From an uncultured Kiritimatiellota bacterium (GTDB lineage Bacteria; Verrucomicrobiota; Kiritimatiellia; RFP12; UBA1067), in NCBI GenBank assembly GCA_934654805.1, contig CAKUGW010000020.1:1-33847 (forward strand): a DNA stretch of 33,847 bases. Direction: 5' to 3'. Both the position numbers and the translations under genes were made by a program. Shown in pieces: positions 1 to 8,040 of the stretch (within the stretch, counting starts at the first letter, position 1; each line of letters opens with the position of its first letter). The notes under the pieces are model-generated. The model saw only the letters and a list, made by a program, of their open reading frames with translations, did no database searches and was not told the DNA's origin.

Positions 1-7
1 AGTGTGT

Positions 8-349
8 TCAGTGGCGCATCTCGTGCGCCACCGCGATGAGGCCCGGCCTCTTCGCCTCGATCTCACGGATCCGCTCGTCAACCGTCTTCCGGCTAACGCG
101 CGCTTCAACAACCGATTTCATGACACCCGCCATCTCCCGAACGGAAAGACCGTCGGCAAGTCCACCGACAAGAACGACGACCGCAAACGCCAGCCCGCCG
201 ACCGCGCGCGCCATCGCGCTCGTCGGGAAGCTGTCGATGAGGTTGCTGTCGCTTTCCAATCCGTGCAAATCCGTGAAATCCGTGGACAGCTCTCCGTGTC
301 TTCCAACCTCCGTTTCCTCCGCGTCAGACGCCACAGGCCTCTCCGTCAC
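8..349 (-). CDS. Hypothetical protein, one hydrophobic segment
   Basis: A 113-residue ORF from a GTG start, matching no family I recognise. Residues about 50-65 form a hydrophobic, valine/alanine/glycine-rich stretch that could span a membrane. It is followed by a charged, probably helical C-terminus rich in Lys, Arg and Glu. Residues about 20-31 are encoded by the AATCCGTG short repeat at 258-287, so the first 45 residues may not be native. An internal ATG at 214 gives a 68-residue alternative. No good ribosome binding site is visible for either start. It lies beside gene remnants and may itself be debris. Confidence 0.3.
   Translation of the reverse strand: MTERPVASDAEETEVGRHGELSTDFTDLHGLESDSNLIDSFPTSAMARAVGGLAFAVVVLVGGLADGLSVREMAGVMKSVVEARVSRKTVDERIREIEAKRPGLIAVAHEMRH
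258..287. repeat. Short tandem repeat, about three copies of AATCCGTG(N)A
   Basis: Three consecutive copies of AATCCGTG followed by one or two variable bases, with a 9-10 bp period. It lies inside the 5' part of the small minus-strand ORF. It is one of several degenerate short-repeat families in the window. Confidence 0.6.
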
Positions 350-447
350 GTCAATTCGCGATAATGCGCCTCAAGGGCACCGCGCCACGGCGATGCGGTT
401 CGCGCAGACGTACTTGTTCGACCAGACGAAGAAGAGGAGGACGTTGG

Positions 448-1089
448 TCACGCCTTGTTCCGGCTGAAAGTGACGAAAGCCGCGAGCGGCGCGAGAAGCG
501 CGACCAGCGCCAGCACGGAGACCTCCGGCGCACGTCCGCCGACTGCCTTCGCCCACGCCCCCAGCGGCGTGACCGGCAGCTTGACGCCGAACAGGACGGC
601 ATACGCGACGGCCGCCGTCGCGTCTCCCCGCCCGAACCGCCGCACGACCAGTTCCGGTATCGACAGGTTGAACAGGACATCCGCGACGATCGCCACGGCG
701 AACGCCGCCGCCGCCACGACGGCAACCGGGTCGCGCACGACACGCCACGGCGAACGACGTTCCGACGACCGCCGGGCCCCGGCGACGGGTTGCGGCGGAC
801 GCGGCATCCGGCAGACGCCCAGCAGCGCCAGCGCGGCAAACGGGAGGAGCGACAGCGGCCAGCCGCCGACGGCAGATGCCGCCGCCACGGCGAACGGGAA
901 CGCGACGGCCATCAGCGTCTTGACGAACAGGCCGCCCGTCAGGACGCCCGCCACGCGGCGGGCGGACGTCCGCTCGGCCACCCAGACGGGAACGGCGACC
1001 TGCAGGACGACGTTCGCAAGCCCCGCCAGCGCGAACCCGCCGTAGGCGACGCCCGCGACAAGCGCCCCCAGCGCCAGCGACGCGCTCGG
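448..1089 (-). pseudogene. MFS-type transporter fragment, truncated at both ends
   Basis: This frame is open from 1089 to a stop at 448, about 213 codons. It encodes four or five hydrophobic segments with a cytoplasmic-type loop rich in Pro, Arg and Ser in the middle, around positions 700-810. The organisation resembles TM5-TM9 of a major facilitator: paired helices, a central loop, then a new helix pair with a Gly/Lys-containing turn. Neither the first four nor the last three helices are present. A GTG at 981 is only an internal start. The upstream end abuts a transposase remnant on the opposite strand. A half operator at 1322-1360 matches those of the two active sugar operons, which suggests the intact gene was a regulated sugar transporter. 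The MFS assignment rests on hydropathy pattern rather than a signature motif. Confidence 0.5.
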
Positions 1090-1285
1090 CTACCTCGACA
1101 GGCGCCGCGACAACATGCGCTACGGATGGCTCAGGAGGAACGGCTACTACATATCGTCCTGCCACGTCGAGGCCGCCGCGAGGATACTCGTCGCAAGAAG
1201 GTGCAAGCAGGCCGGAATGCACTGGCGCATCCACAACGCCGCATGCGTCTGCGCCATCATCGCACGGCTCAGGAGCGCGGCGTGA
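1076..1285 (+). pseudogene. Transposase C-terminal remnant (ISKra4-like)
   Basis: About 70 codons in frame to a TGA at 1283-1285, with no start codon or N-terminal part. The translation has the C-terminal signature seen in ISKra4-type transposases: an Arg-rich YLDRRRDNMRYGW stretch, then ISSCHVEAAARILVARRCKQ and AGMHW, followed by a short helix of alternating Ala, Ile and Leu. The usual GSG before VEAA has become SSC. No terminal inverted repeats or target duplication can be seen. The fragment overlaps the broken 5' edge of the MFS remnant, so insertion followed by deletion probably destroyed that transporter. The family is judged from motif memory only. Confidence 0.5.
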
Positions 1286-1321
1286 GATGCCTCAATTCTT
1301 CAACGAATTAAAATCGCACCC

Positions 1322-1360
1322 CATCTACTCGATTTCACAACGAGGTCCGCTTCACCTAAA
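1322..1360 (-). promoter_or_regulatory. Half operator, 39-bp copy of the element at 5686-5724
   Basis: These 39 bp are identical to 5686-5724. They contain the distal operator unit TACTCGATTTCACAA at 1326-1340. The partner unit, which in the two active promoters lies 22 bp nearer the gene, is absent: 1304-1318 shows no match. The remains of an MFS gene lie downstream on the minus strand. The site reads as an orphan half of a promoter region whose proximal part was lost next to the transposase remnant. Confidence 0.6.
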
Positions 1361-1392
1361 GCCAGATCGACAACACACGCGAGATCCGCAAG

Positions 1393-2133
1393 TCACAAGG
1401 CGATTTCACCGGCTGGGCGTCCTTGTTCATTCATCAGGCATCCCCGCAAAAGGATCGGGCCCGCGCCAACTCGTCTCACAACAACCATCATTTTCCCAAA
1501 ATACAGATGCCGCGACGCCACATCCTTAAAGGATTCATGATCGCGCGGATCGGCATCCGAATGATCAAGCGGCGTATCGACGTCCGGGGCTTTCTTGCGG
1601 CGCCCCAGGGAACGCTCGTTCACAAAGAGCTCTGCCTCGTCTCCGGACGTATAGACGAACACGAGCACGCGATCCCCGTCCTTCCAGTTCCAATGAGGAA
1701 GCAGTAAGAAACAGCCACCGTTGCCGCATCCGAGGCCGCGTCCAGCGTCGGACGAACGGCGAGCGTTCCCTGAACGACATGCTCCCTCGGACGAAAACCC
1801 AACATCATGTTCCTTCCCAAGGAAGTCGTCTCATCGAATCAGAATCAAGAGCGGCGCAGCTTCACGGATGCAGCCACCGTTCGAAAGCGCCGTTGTGCAG
1901 AGTCGGCTGTCAAGGCCGGAAATCGCCAACGATGCGCCGAAACCGGAAGACCGTGCGTCAAGCGCAGACAGCGCCTCCACCGAGACGGACTCCGAGACGC
2001 GGACTGGTTCTCCGATGCGTGCAGTCGTGTTCCAAAACTCATTATTCGCCGGCGGAACATCCGCACGCGGGACAAGTCCCGCGCAAACCGATGCGGCCAC
2101 CAGCGGAAAAACCGACAAAAGCAGATTCTTCAT
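1393..2133 (-). pseudogene. Frameshifted secreted protein with DUF4982-like C-terminus
   Basis: The gene begins at an ATG at 2133, 18 bp after the upstream hydrolase gene, with an AGGAAAGG ribosome binding site. A signal peptide (MKNLLLSVFPLVAASVCAG) and about 80 further residues follow before a stop at 1831. A second frame (about 1820-1700) then gives beta-strand-like sequence. A third frame (about 1710-1393) contains LLPHWNW, a valine-rich strand and ELFVNERSLGRRKK. That is the hallmark of the DUF4982 domain found near the C-terminus of GH2 beta-galactosidases. The reading therefore changes frame at least twice, and the catalytic domain is missing. It may be a decayed GH2-type enzyme or an ORF assembled from remnants. 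It sits last in the operon with the FGE-like and GH42-like genes. Confidence 0.55.
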
Positions 2134-2151
2134 TCTCTTTTCCTTTCCTGT

Positions 2152-4290
2152 TTACCGTTCAAGCCTGAAGACAGCCGTTTCGTGCCGCGCGATCCTCCAC
2201 TCAAACGACCGAATGTCCCGTCCAGCCTCTCGCCCCGAGACGACATCCTTCACGCAACGGCACTTCTGCGGCAGGTCCAAGCGCAAGACGCCCGATTCCG
2301 GCGCATGGACCATCAGCCAGCCCGAATTGGCAGAGACGACCACGCCGGCATCCGAATAGACATGCACCCCAGCGCGCCGGAAAATGCCGCGCAAGACACG
2401 ATCGGACAAGCCCGGCACAGAGGCGAACACGCTCTTCCAATCGCCCTGGCTGCGCTCAACGACAACGGGGATTCCGTCCAACGCGCCCTCTGTCCCGACG
2501 CCCAGGACATGATCGGCAGTCCTCGTCTGCGGCAGGAACAAGTCCAGCTGCCGGTATCCAAGGCCAAAAGCCTGGCCCGTCTCACAGTCGCGGGCCTCGA
2601 TCTTGCCCTCGTCCGCACGATCCAGGCGGAATCCCGTAAGAGCTTCCATGCGCGGCACCGAAAGTCCGTCAGGCGCCGCATAGCCCGGCGCGTGCATCCA
2701 GACAAGCGTGCGCCCCTTGCCCTGAAGCTGCCGCGCCAGGTGCAGATGAGACGGCGTCATGTACTGGCAGTCCAGGAAGACGATGACCTTGTAGCCCCCT
2801 TTCACGACGGCATTCAAGTCGTCGGCGAGAAACCAGTCAAACGGCGCACCCGTCCGGTGGAGGGCACTCATCTGACGGCTGTTCAGGGCCAGCGAGATGT
2901 TGTTCGTCACCGTGTTCCGATAGCCGAAGTAGAACTCGCTTTCAGGATTTGAGACGACCGCGACCTCGCTGCATCGGGAACGCCGTAAGGTCAAGGCCTT
3001 CTCGTGCTGACGCCGAGCGGACGCCACCACGTTCAGGATTTGCCGATCCTTGAAGTTGCCCGTGCAGACGTCCATGTACCACATGCCGCAGGCGCGCGTC
3101 ACCGAATTGCCGAACGCGCGCCAGAGGACTCCGAGCGAATCGTTCATGTCCTTGGAGAAAGCCCCGTCGCGCCGACCCGCCTTGAGAAGCTCGAGATGCG
3201 TACGGTCGTCCGCCTCGTCGACAAAGAGCTTGCCATGGCGGGCCGCTGACGAGAAGTACTGCCGAAACGCCCCGTCACCGCCCGGGCGACGTCGGCTGTA
3301 AGTGTGCGGAGAGGCCAGGATGTCAACATCCGCACTTCGATAGAGGCGTGCGGTCGCGCGATGGTCGCTCTCAAGGCCCCAAGACTCCTCGGGCGTGTAG
3401 CCGTAGAAGACCGACGTCACCAGCTTGCCGCCCGACACCTCCTTGACGATCTTGCAGTAATGGCTGATCATCGAGACCGTGACGGCGTGATGGCACTCGA
3501 AATAGTCCATGACGCGGCGGCCACTTGCCGGATCCCGCCAGACGCCGACGTCCAGCCGCTGCCGCTCCGCCTTCGTCGGTATGCAGACCGTCTCGAACGT
3601 CGCGCGCGGATCGGCAAACGCCGTGCGCAGACGCGCAACGTCATTTCCATACTTCTTGCGAAGGTAACGGACGAACGCCTTTCGCATGGGTTCCGAGACG
3701 TCGCTTGCCGTCGGATTTTCGCCGTGATACTTCTGGCTGGCGACTTCCGCGTCCCAGGTGAACCACTCGCCCCACGGACCGTTCGCGACATGGATGCCGA
3801 CAAGCCGATCCCCGTAGCGCGCGAAGAGTCGGCGAACGACCTCGCGGAACGCCGCGCCGACTTCCTTTCGCGCTTTCACGGAAGCAAAGGATTCGTGATT
3901 GACGACGCCAGCCTCTCCGCCGCAGACAAGGCGTTCTTCCGGGTTTTCCCGGATCCACCATTCGGGCGCGATGGCATAGACCCGCGGCAGAAAGCACGCG
4001 TCCGGATCCAGTCTCAAGACGCGGTCCATCTCGTCCGTCATGTACGAGATGTCGATTTCGTCACGGCTTTTCCAGTAGGGTTTCCTGTAGTGCGTCGCCG
4101 AGGAAAACAGACTGTACAGGTGAACGCCGTGCGCACCCAAATAGGAGAACTCTGGCTCCGAGGGAACCGCCTGCCAAAAGAAAACCGGGGAAACCGGCGT
4201 TTCGCCATGGAGGAGCGTCGGTTGCCCGCCCACTTCGCCGACACGCCATCCAAGCGGCGCGATGACAGCCAGGAGAACGTTCGCAAACAT
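2152..4290 (-). CDS. Secreted GH42-like (beta-galactosidase-type) glycoside hydrolase
   Basis: 712 residues beginning with a short hydrophobic signal-like segment. Residues about 50-400 look like a TIM barrel. A conserved-looking NGPWGEW strand end puts a candidate acid/base at Glu175, and FVDEADDRTHL puts a candidate nucleophile at Glu359; their order and spacing fit GH42 and related clan-A families. Residues about 430-620 resemble the Rossmann-like trimerisation domain of GH42 (values such as VIVFLDCQYMT and GRTLVWMHAPGY). A small beta domain closes the protein. Substrate is unknown; exo-acting release of galactose or a related sugar is the family precedent. The start lies 2 bp after the stop of the FGE-like gene, so the two are cotranscribed from the promoter at 5639-5667. 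Divergence from classical GH42 is large, so subfamily is uncertain. Confidence 0.65.
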   Translation of the reverse strand: MFANVLLAVIAPLGWRVGEVGGQPTLLHGETPVSPVFFWQAVPSEPEFSYLGAHGVHLYSLFSSATHYRKPYWKSRDEIDISYMTDEMDRVLRLDPDACFLPRVYAIAPEWWIRENPEERLVCGGEAGVVNHESFASVKARKEVGAAFREVVRRLFARYGDRLVGIHVANGPWGEWFTWDAEVASQKYHGENPTASDVSEPMRKAFVRYLRKKYGNDVARLRTAFADPRATFETVCIPTKAERQRLDVGVWRDPASGRRVMDYFECHHAVTVSMISHYCKIVKEVSGGKLVTSVFYGYTPEESWGLESDHRATARLYRSADVDILASPHTYSRRRPGGDGAFRQYFSSAARHGKLFVDEADDRTHLELLKAGRRDGAFSKDMNDSLGVLWRAFGNSVTRACGMWYMDVCTGNFKDRQILNVVASARRQHEKALTLRRSRCSEVAVVSNPESEFYFGYRNTVTNNISLALNSRQMSALHRTGAPFDWFLADDLNAVVKGGYKVIVFLDCQYMTPSHLHLARQLQGKGRTLVWMHAPGYAAPDGLSVPRMEALTGFRLDRADEGKIEARDCETGQAFGLGYRQLDLFLPQTRTADHVLGVGTEGALDGIPVVVERSQGDWKSVFASVPGLSDRVLRGIFRRAGVHVYSDAGVVVSANSGWLMVHAPESGVLRLDLPQKCRCVKDVVSGREAGRDIRSFEWRIARHETAVFRLER

Positions 4291-4292
4291 TT

Positions 4293-5582
4293 TCAGTTCC
4301 CTCCCAAGACGACCGCCGGACAGGCGACGCGGAAGCCGACTGTGTCACCTCTGGAAGTCGGCAGATGACTTTGACGATAGGCCGAGCGAAGATGGCTGGC
4401 GCGATACCACCAGTCGCCGCCGCGAACCACGCGACGACTGCCCGACGGCGCCCCCTTTGGGTCCATGGCGGAGGTCAGGTCGTAGTCGCCATGCCAATCA
4501 AGGCAATACTCGTTCACGTTGCCGACCATGTCATGGAGTCCCCATGCATTGGGGGCTTTCAGCCCGACTGGCCGAGTTGTCGTCGTATTGCCGTTTGACC
4601 CCTTATTCTCATCGCCAAACCAGCCGATCTCGTCCGCATTGGGGCAGAATCTCTTGTCGTTCGTCGTCAGGGGCTTCCCCGTATAGAGCGGTGCGCCGCA
4701 ACCCGCACGGCAGGCATACTCCCATTGCGCCTCGGTCGGCAGGATAAACTTGAGCGGCGCCATTGCCCGCAGTCGCCCCATGAACGAACCGGAGCCGACC
4801 GCATCATCGACCGGCCAAGAATCCGAACCCATGACTTCTGACCACAGCACCTTCTCGACAGGATTCAGGTCTCCCTTGTTGGAACTCGGATCGCTTCCGT
4901 TGCACACGAGCTCGAACTGCTTTTGCGTCACCGGATAGACCCCCATGTAATAGTCCTCTGAAAAGGCCGCCCAATGGAGTGCCTCGGACGCGCCTCGGCC
5001 CAATTCCGTCTCCGGCGACCCCATGCGCCAGTTGACGCCACGCGCCGGAATCTTTCGAAATGCCATGGAAGTCGTGCGGTAACGAAGATTCGTCAGACCG
5101 CCGCCAGGCAACTGGACCGTGTCTTCAAAGAACGAGACATTGCCGTTTCCGCTGAGATCGACGACCATGACGTTCGGCGGCGCATTTGTCGCCCACGCCG
5201 TCACCGCCACGCGGACGGAACCGTCCTCGATGACATGCCCCGGCCACGACTTGTCCGGTCGCCAGATGAACTTGCGCGCGCCCGGAAGCACAAGGCGATT
5301 GACGTCCCCGGACGCGGCGGACACATTCGCCAAGCCAATGGACACGCCATTGGTCAGCACGTCAAACGTAATGATGCCAGGCTCATCTTCCAAGTCATAG
5401 GACACTTCAAGACGCGCAGACCCTGGCTGCTGTGGGTGCAAAACGACATTGGAAACGCCTGGTACGGCCAGCGCATTCAGCGTTCCGCCTACGGCAAGCG
5501 CAATTGAGCAGATTGCCTTAGCCCCCACGCCAATAAGTGCGCAAAGAGCCGACATTTTCAGAGTTTTCACTGGTCTTTTCAT
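4293..5582 (-). CDS. Secreted FGE/SUMF1-domain protein
   Basis: 429 residues with a Lys/Arg-rich start and a hydrophobic segment at about residues 10-40, consistent with export. Residues about 45-150 look like a beta-sandwich. Residues about 165-425 carry a formylglycine-generating-enzyme/SUMF1 fold: YYMGVYPVTQKQFELVC, a PTEAQWEYACRAG signature, MVGNVNEYCLDW and a final RVVRGGDWW...GFRVAC. True FGEs oxidise a sulfatase cysteine, but many secreted members of this fold are non-catalytic binding or structural proteins. No sulfatase is visible nearby, so an FGE reaction should not be assumed. The ATG at 5582 follows AAGGAGG with a 4-base spacer. It is the first gene of its operon, with a well-formed promoter and tandem operator upstream. 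Confidence 0.75.
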   Translation of the reverse strand: MKRPVKTLKMSALCALIGVGAKAICSIALAVGGTLNALAVPGVSNVVLHPQQPGSARLEVSYDLEDEPGIITFDVLTNGVSIGLANVSAASGDVNRLVLPGARKFIWRPDKSWPGHVIEDGSVRVAVTAWATNAPPNVMVVDLSGNGNVSFFEDTVQLPGGGLTNLRYRTTSMAFRKIPARGVNWRMGSPETELGRGASEALHWAAFSEDYYMGVYPVTQKQFELVCNGSDPSSNKGDLNPVEKVLWSEVMGSDSWPVDDAVGSGSFMGRLRAMAPLKFILPTEAQWEYACRAGCGAPLYTGKPLTTNDKRFCPNADEIGWFGDENKGSNGNTTTTRPVGLKAPNAWGLHDMVGNVNEYCLDWHGDYDLTSAMDPKGAPSGSRRVVRGGDWWYRASHLRSAYRQSHLPTSRGDTVGFRVACPAVVLGGN

Positions 5583-5638
5583 TTTGCCTCCTTAATTCGT
5601 GTTAGATCCTGCTGAGATCAGGATTGATTTCAACGCGA

Positions 5639-5667
5639 ATTATAGCAAAAGTCCGCCGCCCCTCCAA
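5639..5667 (-). promoter_or_regulatory. Promoter of the FGE/GH42-like operon
   Basis: On the minus strand TTGGAG (5667-5662) and TATAAT (5644-5639) are separated by exactly 17 bp. This gives a perfect -10 and a weak -35. The predicted start lies near 5632, about 50 bases before the ATG at 5582. A weak -35 next to an operator fits activator dependence. Confidence 0.7.
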
Positions 5668-5704
5668 TATTCGTTTTCACAAGAACATCTACTCGATTTC
5701 ACAA
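5668..5704 (-). promoter_or_regulatory. AraC-type tandem operator (two direct repeats, 22-bp pitch)
   Basis: Written on the plus strand, the proximal unit TATTCGTTTTCACAA (5668-5682) and distal unit TACTCGATTTCACAA (5690-5704) share 13 of 15 bases and start exactly 22 bp apart, about two helical turns. The proximal unit directly abuts the -35 hexamer. The same arrangement occurs upstream of the sugar porter gene at 15252-15288. Direct repeats at 21-22 bp spacing next to -35 are typical of AraC-family activators. The regulator at 24106-25299 is a candidate binder (inference). Confidence 0.65.
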
Positions 5705-5727
5705 CGAGGTCCGCTTCACCTAAACCT

Positions 5728-5764
5728 AACTGTCGCAGTTGAAGCCGCCCAAATGCGGCTTCAA
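5728..5764. other. Adjacent small and large hairpins in the long intergenic gap
   Basis: The gap 5583-6097 holds no credible gene. Besides the promoter and operator it contains AACTG-TCG-CAGTT (5728-5740). This is followed at once by a perfect 10-bp stem, TTGAAGCCGC (5739-5748) with GCGGCTTCAA (5755-5764). Weaker hairpins follow up to about 5850. There is no T-run, so this is not a classical terminator in either direction. A structured RNA or mobile-element remnant is possible. Confidence 0.35.
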
Positions 5765-5975
5765 CCCTTATTTGCAGGGGTTGGAGCGTGGCGACGCCTT
5801 CACCACCTGGGTGAAATGTGGCTTCGGCGGGATGTCCGCCGCTTGACTTGTCTCTGCGCCCCCTTTGTGCCAGCGGCGGAGCCGCGCCCTGTGGCGAGAG
5901 AACGAAATGAAGGGAAAATGGAGGGGGCTTCAGTTATCGATTGGAAAAGCAAGCGGGCTGGCGACGGACAACACA

Positions 5976-6017
5976 CGCGGGACGAGCGCGGGGACAGACC
6001 CCTCCGCGCCTCCCGCG
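5976..6017 (-). terminator. Strong GC hairpin after the oxidoreductase gene
   Basis: Nested complementary arms pair CGCGGGA (5976-5982) with TCCCGCG (6011-6017), and GCGCG (5986-5990) with CGCGC (6005-6009). Four more G-C pairs follow around an ACAGA loop. The hairpin lies about 80 bp beyond the stop of the Gfo/Idh/MocA gene, at the end of the seven-gene minus-strand cluster. It lacks a clear U-tract, so termination is inferred from position and stem strength only. Confidence 0.4.
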
Positions 6018-6097
6018 TCTCTTAGGCACGGCGGTCTCCCACGCCCTGAGGACCGTCCAGGACGAGTGACGCAAACGCAAGCCCCATGCGCTTCTCC

Positions 6098-7177
6098 TTA
6101 CCCCACCTTCGCGATCTTGCCGGACTGGATCGATTCGTAGCAGCCGAGCATGGCCTCGATCGTCTGGCGGTGCCACTTCAGGTTGATGAGCGGCGTCTTG
6201 CGCGCGCGGATGCAGGCGACGAACTCGTCGATGAGGCCGATCCACTCGTCGAAGTACGTGTACTGCACCGTGTAGCGGTCGTTCGGCGCGCCGTTGTGGT
6301 AGACGTTCGGGCCGAAGCAGTCGCATGAGAGCATCCCCTTCTCGCCCGTGATCGTGAGGTCCACCTCCATGCGCTTCGGGAAGCGCTCCCAGCCCGGGCC
6401 CGGGACCTTGATCCTCTCCTCCAGGCGCGACCACGACGGGTCGAAGAGGAACGCCGTGCCGTCCTTCATCTTGCCGACGGCCATCAGCATGTCCTCGACC
6501 TTGAGGCCGTCGCGCAGGTTCGGCGCGACCTCGGCGTAGATGTAGTCGAAGTCCGAGCCCGTCAGGTGGCGGACGAGGTCGAAGATGTGCGGATGGTCGC
6601 AGAGTGCGCCGCCGCGGAAGCGCGGGTCGCCCTTCTTGAGCGGCACGACCGAGCCGAAGCTCGCCTGCGGGTCGCCCTGCCACGGGAACGCCCAGACCGG
6701 CGAGAGCGTGATGTTCGTCGCCTGCACGGCCTTGATCCTGCCGATCGCGCCGTCCTTGACGAGCTTCTTCAGGCGCCGGACGACGGCGTTGTAGTGCATC
6801 TCCAGCTCGACCTGGCAGACGACGCCCGCCTTGTCGCACATCGCGATCATCTCGTCGTATTCCTTCCGGTCGAAGGTCGGGATCTTCATCGAGAGGATGT
6901 GGATGCCCTTCTCGGCGCACCACTTCATCTGCGCGAAGTGCTGGTCGTTCGCGGACGCGATGACGACGGCCTCGATGTCGGGATGGGCCTTGTACATCTC
7001 CTCGGGGTCGAGGTAGCACGGGACGCCCGTCTGGTAGAGCTCATAGGTCTTCTTCGCGTCCTCGTCCTGGGCGCAGCTGGCGACCCAGTCGAGCTTCTTG
7101 TTGTCGATGAGGGTCTGGTAGTACTTGCGGGTATGGCCGTGGGTCATGCCCATCATGGCAATCTTGACTGGTTTCAT
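6098..7177 (-). CDS. Gfo/Idh/MocA-family oxidoreductase
   Basis: 359 residues. The N-terminal Rossmann half (1-120) has a beta1-turn with GMTHGH in place of the usual GxGxxG. It also has the PDIEAVVIASANDQH strand typical of the family. The C-terminal half contains GGALCDHPHIFDLVRHLTG, which matches the family D-x-x-x-H/D active-site helix. The normally conserved EKP motif reads SMKIP (96-100), so the lysine and proline survive but the glutamate is lost. Such enzymes oxidise or epimerise sugars, inositols or amino sugars with NAD(P). It is the last gene of a carbohydrate cluster. The gene lies 38 bp after the unknown protein gene, with no strong ribosome binding site. Confidence 0.85.
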   Translation of the reverse strand: MKPVKIAMMGMTHGHTRKYYQTLIDNKKLDWVASCAQDEDAKKTYELYQTGVPCYLDPEEMYKAHPDIEAVVIASANDQHFAQMKWCAEKGIHILSMKIPTFDRKEYDEMIAMCDKAGVVCQVELEMHYNAVVRRLKKLVKDGAIGRIKAVQATNITLSPVWAFPWQGDPQASFGSVVPLKKGDPRFRGGALCDHPHIFDLVRHLTGSDFDYIYAEVAPNLRDGLKVEDMLMAVGKMKDGTAFLFDPSWSRLEERIKVPGPGWERFPKRMEVDLTITGEKGMLSCDCFGPNVYHNGAPNDRYTVQYTYFDEWIGLIDEFVACIRARKTPLINLKWHRQTIEAMLGCYESIQSGKIAKVG

Positions 7178-7215
7178 GATGATTAGCCGTGTAGAAGTTT
7201 AGAAATGGAGAGACG

Positions 7216-8016
7216 TCAGCGAACCTCGGCGACCTTGATGGAGACGTTGGTGTCGATGCCTTTCTTGAGGGCAATGGTCTTCGCGGCCTTTGCCTTGTCC
7301 GCCGCGAACGCGAGCTGGGCGGCCTTCGTCGCCTTGGCCCACGCGGCCTTCCAGACCTTCGCGTCCGCCCGCTTCTGCAGGAGCGCAAACGCGGCGCGGA
7401 CGTTCCAGACCTCCTCGTAGGAGAGGCCGAAGAGCTCCGTGTCGACGTCGGTGTACTCGACGTAGGCCTTCGCGTCCCAGCAGCGGATCGACGCATGGGG
7501 CGTGTGCGTGTCAACCGTCTGGTCGCACGCGACGCCGCGCTTGGCGATGATCTCGTGGCGGTCATAGCCAAGTTCGCCCTTCGGCAGGTTCGCGCCGATC
7601 TCGACGGAGACGTTCACGTCGTTCGCGAGCTTGGCGAGGACGTTGATCGCCGGGCCGTTCGCGACGGCCATGACGCGCACGACGTCCGCCGCGCCGAGGT
7701 AGGCCGCGAGGTCAAGCTCCTTCGCGAGCATCGCCTCAAGGTCCGTGCCCTTCGGCGCGAACGACGCGAAGCGAAGCGTCGAGACGCCCTCGAGCGTGCC
7801 GTTCTCCGTCATCTTCTTGAGTTCGACGATCTTGCGCTCCATGCGCCCCGGCAGGAGCGGCGTCGCGCACCCCTCTAGCGACCGCTTCGCGGCTCGGGCT
7901 TTGCCCTCGGGGGATATGACATAGCAGTGTCCGTCCGTAATCGTGATCTCGCCCTTCGCCGCGCCGTACTTGTCGCGCAGGAAGTCGAGCCCCTTGTTCA
8001 TTTTCCTGATGTTCAT
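7216..8016 (-). CDS. Conserved-looking protein of unknown function
   Basis: 266 residues, no signal peptide, and no family I recognise. The middle (about 60-160) alternates helix and strand in an alpha/beta pattern: charged helix, STLRFASF strand, DLAAYLGAADVVRVMAV, then NVSVEIGANLP. A DRHEIIAKRGVACDQTVDT segment follows, with candidate metal- or substrate-binding His, Asp and Cys. The C-terminus is an Ala/Lys-rich helix. It has 24 bp to the upstream surface-protein gene and 38 bp to the oxidoreductase, so it is part of the same transcript. A partner role with the oxidoreductase, for example an isomerase or lyase, is only a guess. The ATG at 8016 is chosen; an ATG at 8001 is possible but would place AGGAAA too close. 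Confidence 0.6.
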   Translation of the reverse strand: MNIRKMNKGLDFLRDKYGAAKGEITITDGHCYVISPEGKARAAKRSLEGCATPLLPGRMERKIVELKKMTENGTLEGVSTLRFASFAPKGTDLEAMLAKELDLAAYLGAADVVRVMAVANGPAINVLAKLANDVNVSVEIGANLPKGELGYDRHEIIAKRGVACDQTVDTHTPHASIRCWDAKAYVEYTDVDTELFGLSYEEVWNVRAAFALLQKRADAKVWKAAWAKATKAAQLAFAADKAKAAKTIALKKGIDTNVSIKVAEVR

Positions 8017-8040
8017 CTTTTGTGTAGACCTTTCTGTAGA

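Noticed and set aside
4293..5582. True sulfatase-activating FGE
   Set aside because: The fold matches, but no sulfatase is in the window and the protein is secreted. Catalytic activity cannot be claimed.
5934..7019. 361-residue minus-strand open frame overlapping the oxidoreductase
   Set aside because: It is a different frame of the same strand as a clear Gfo/Idh/MocA gene and is almost entirely Arg, Gly and Pro.
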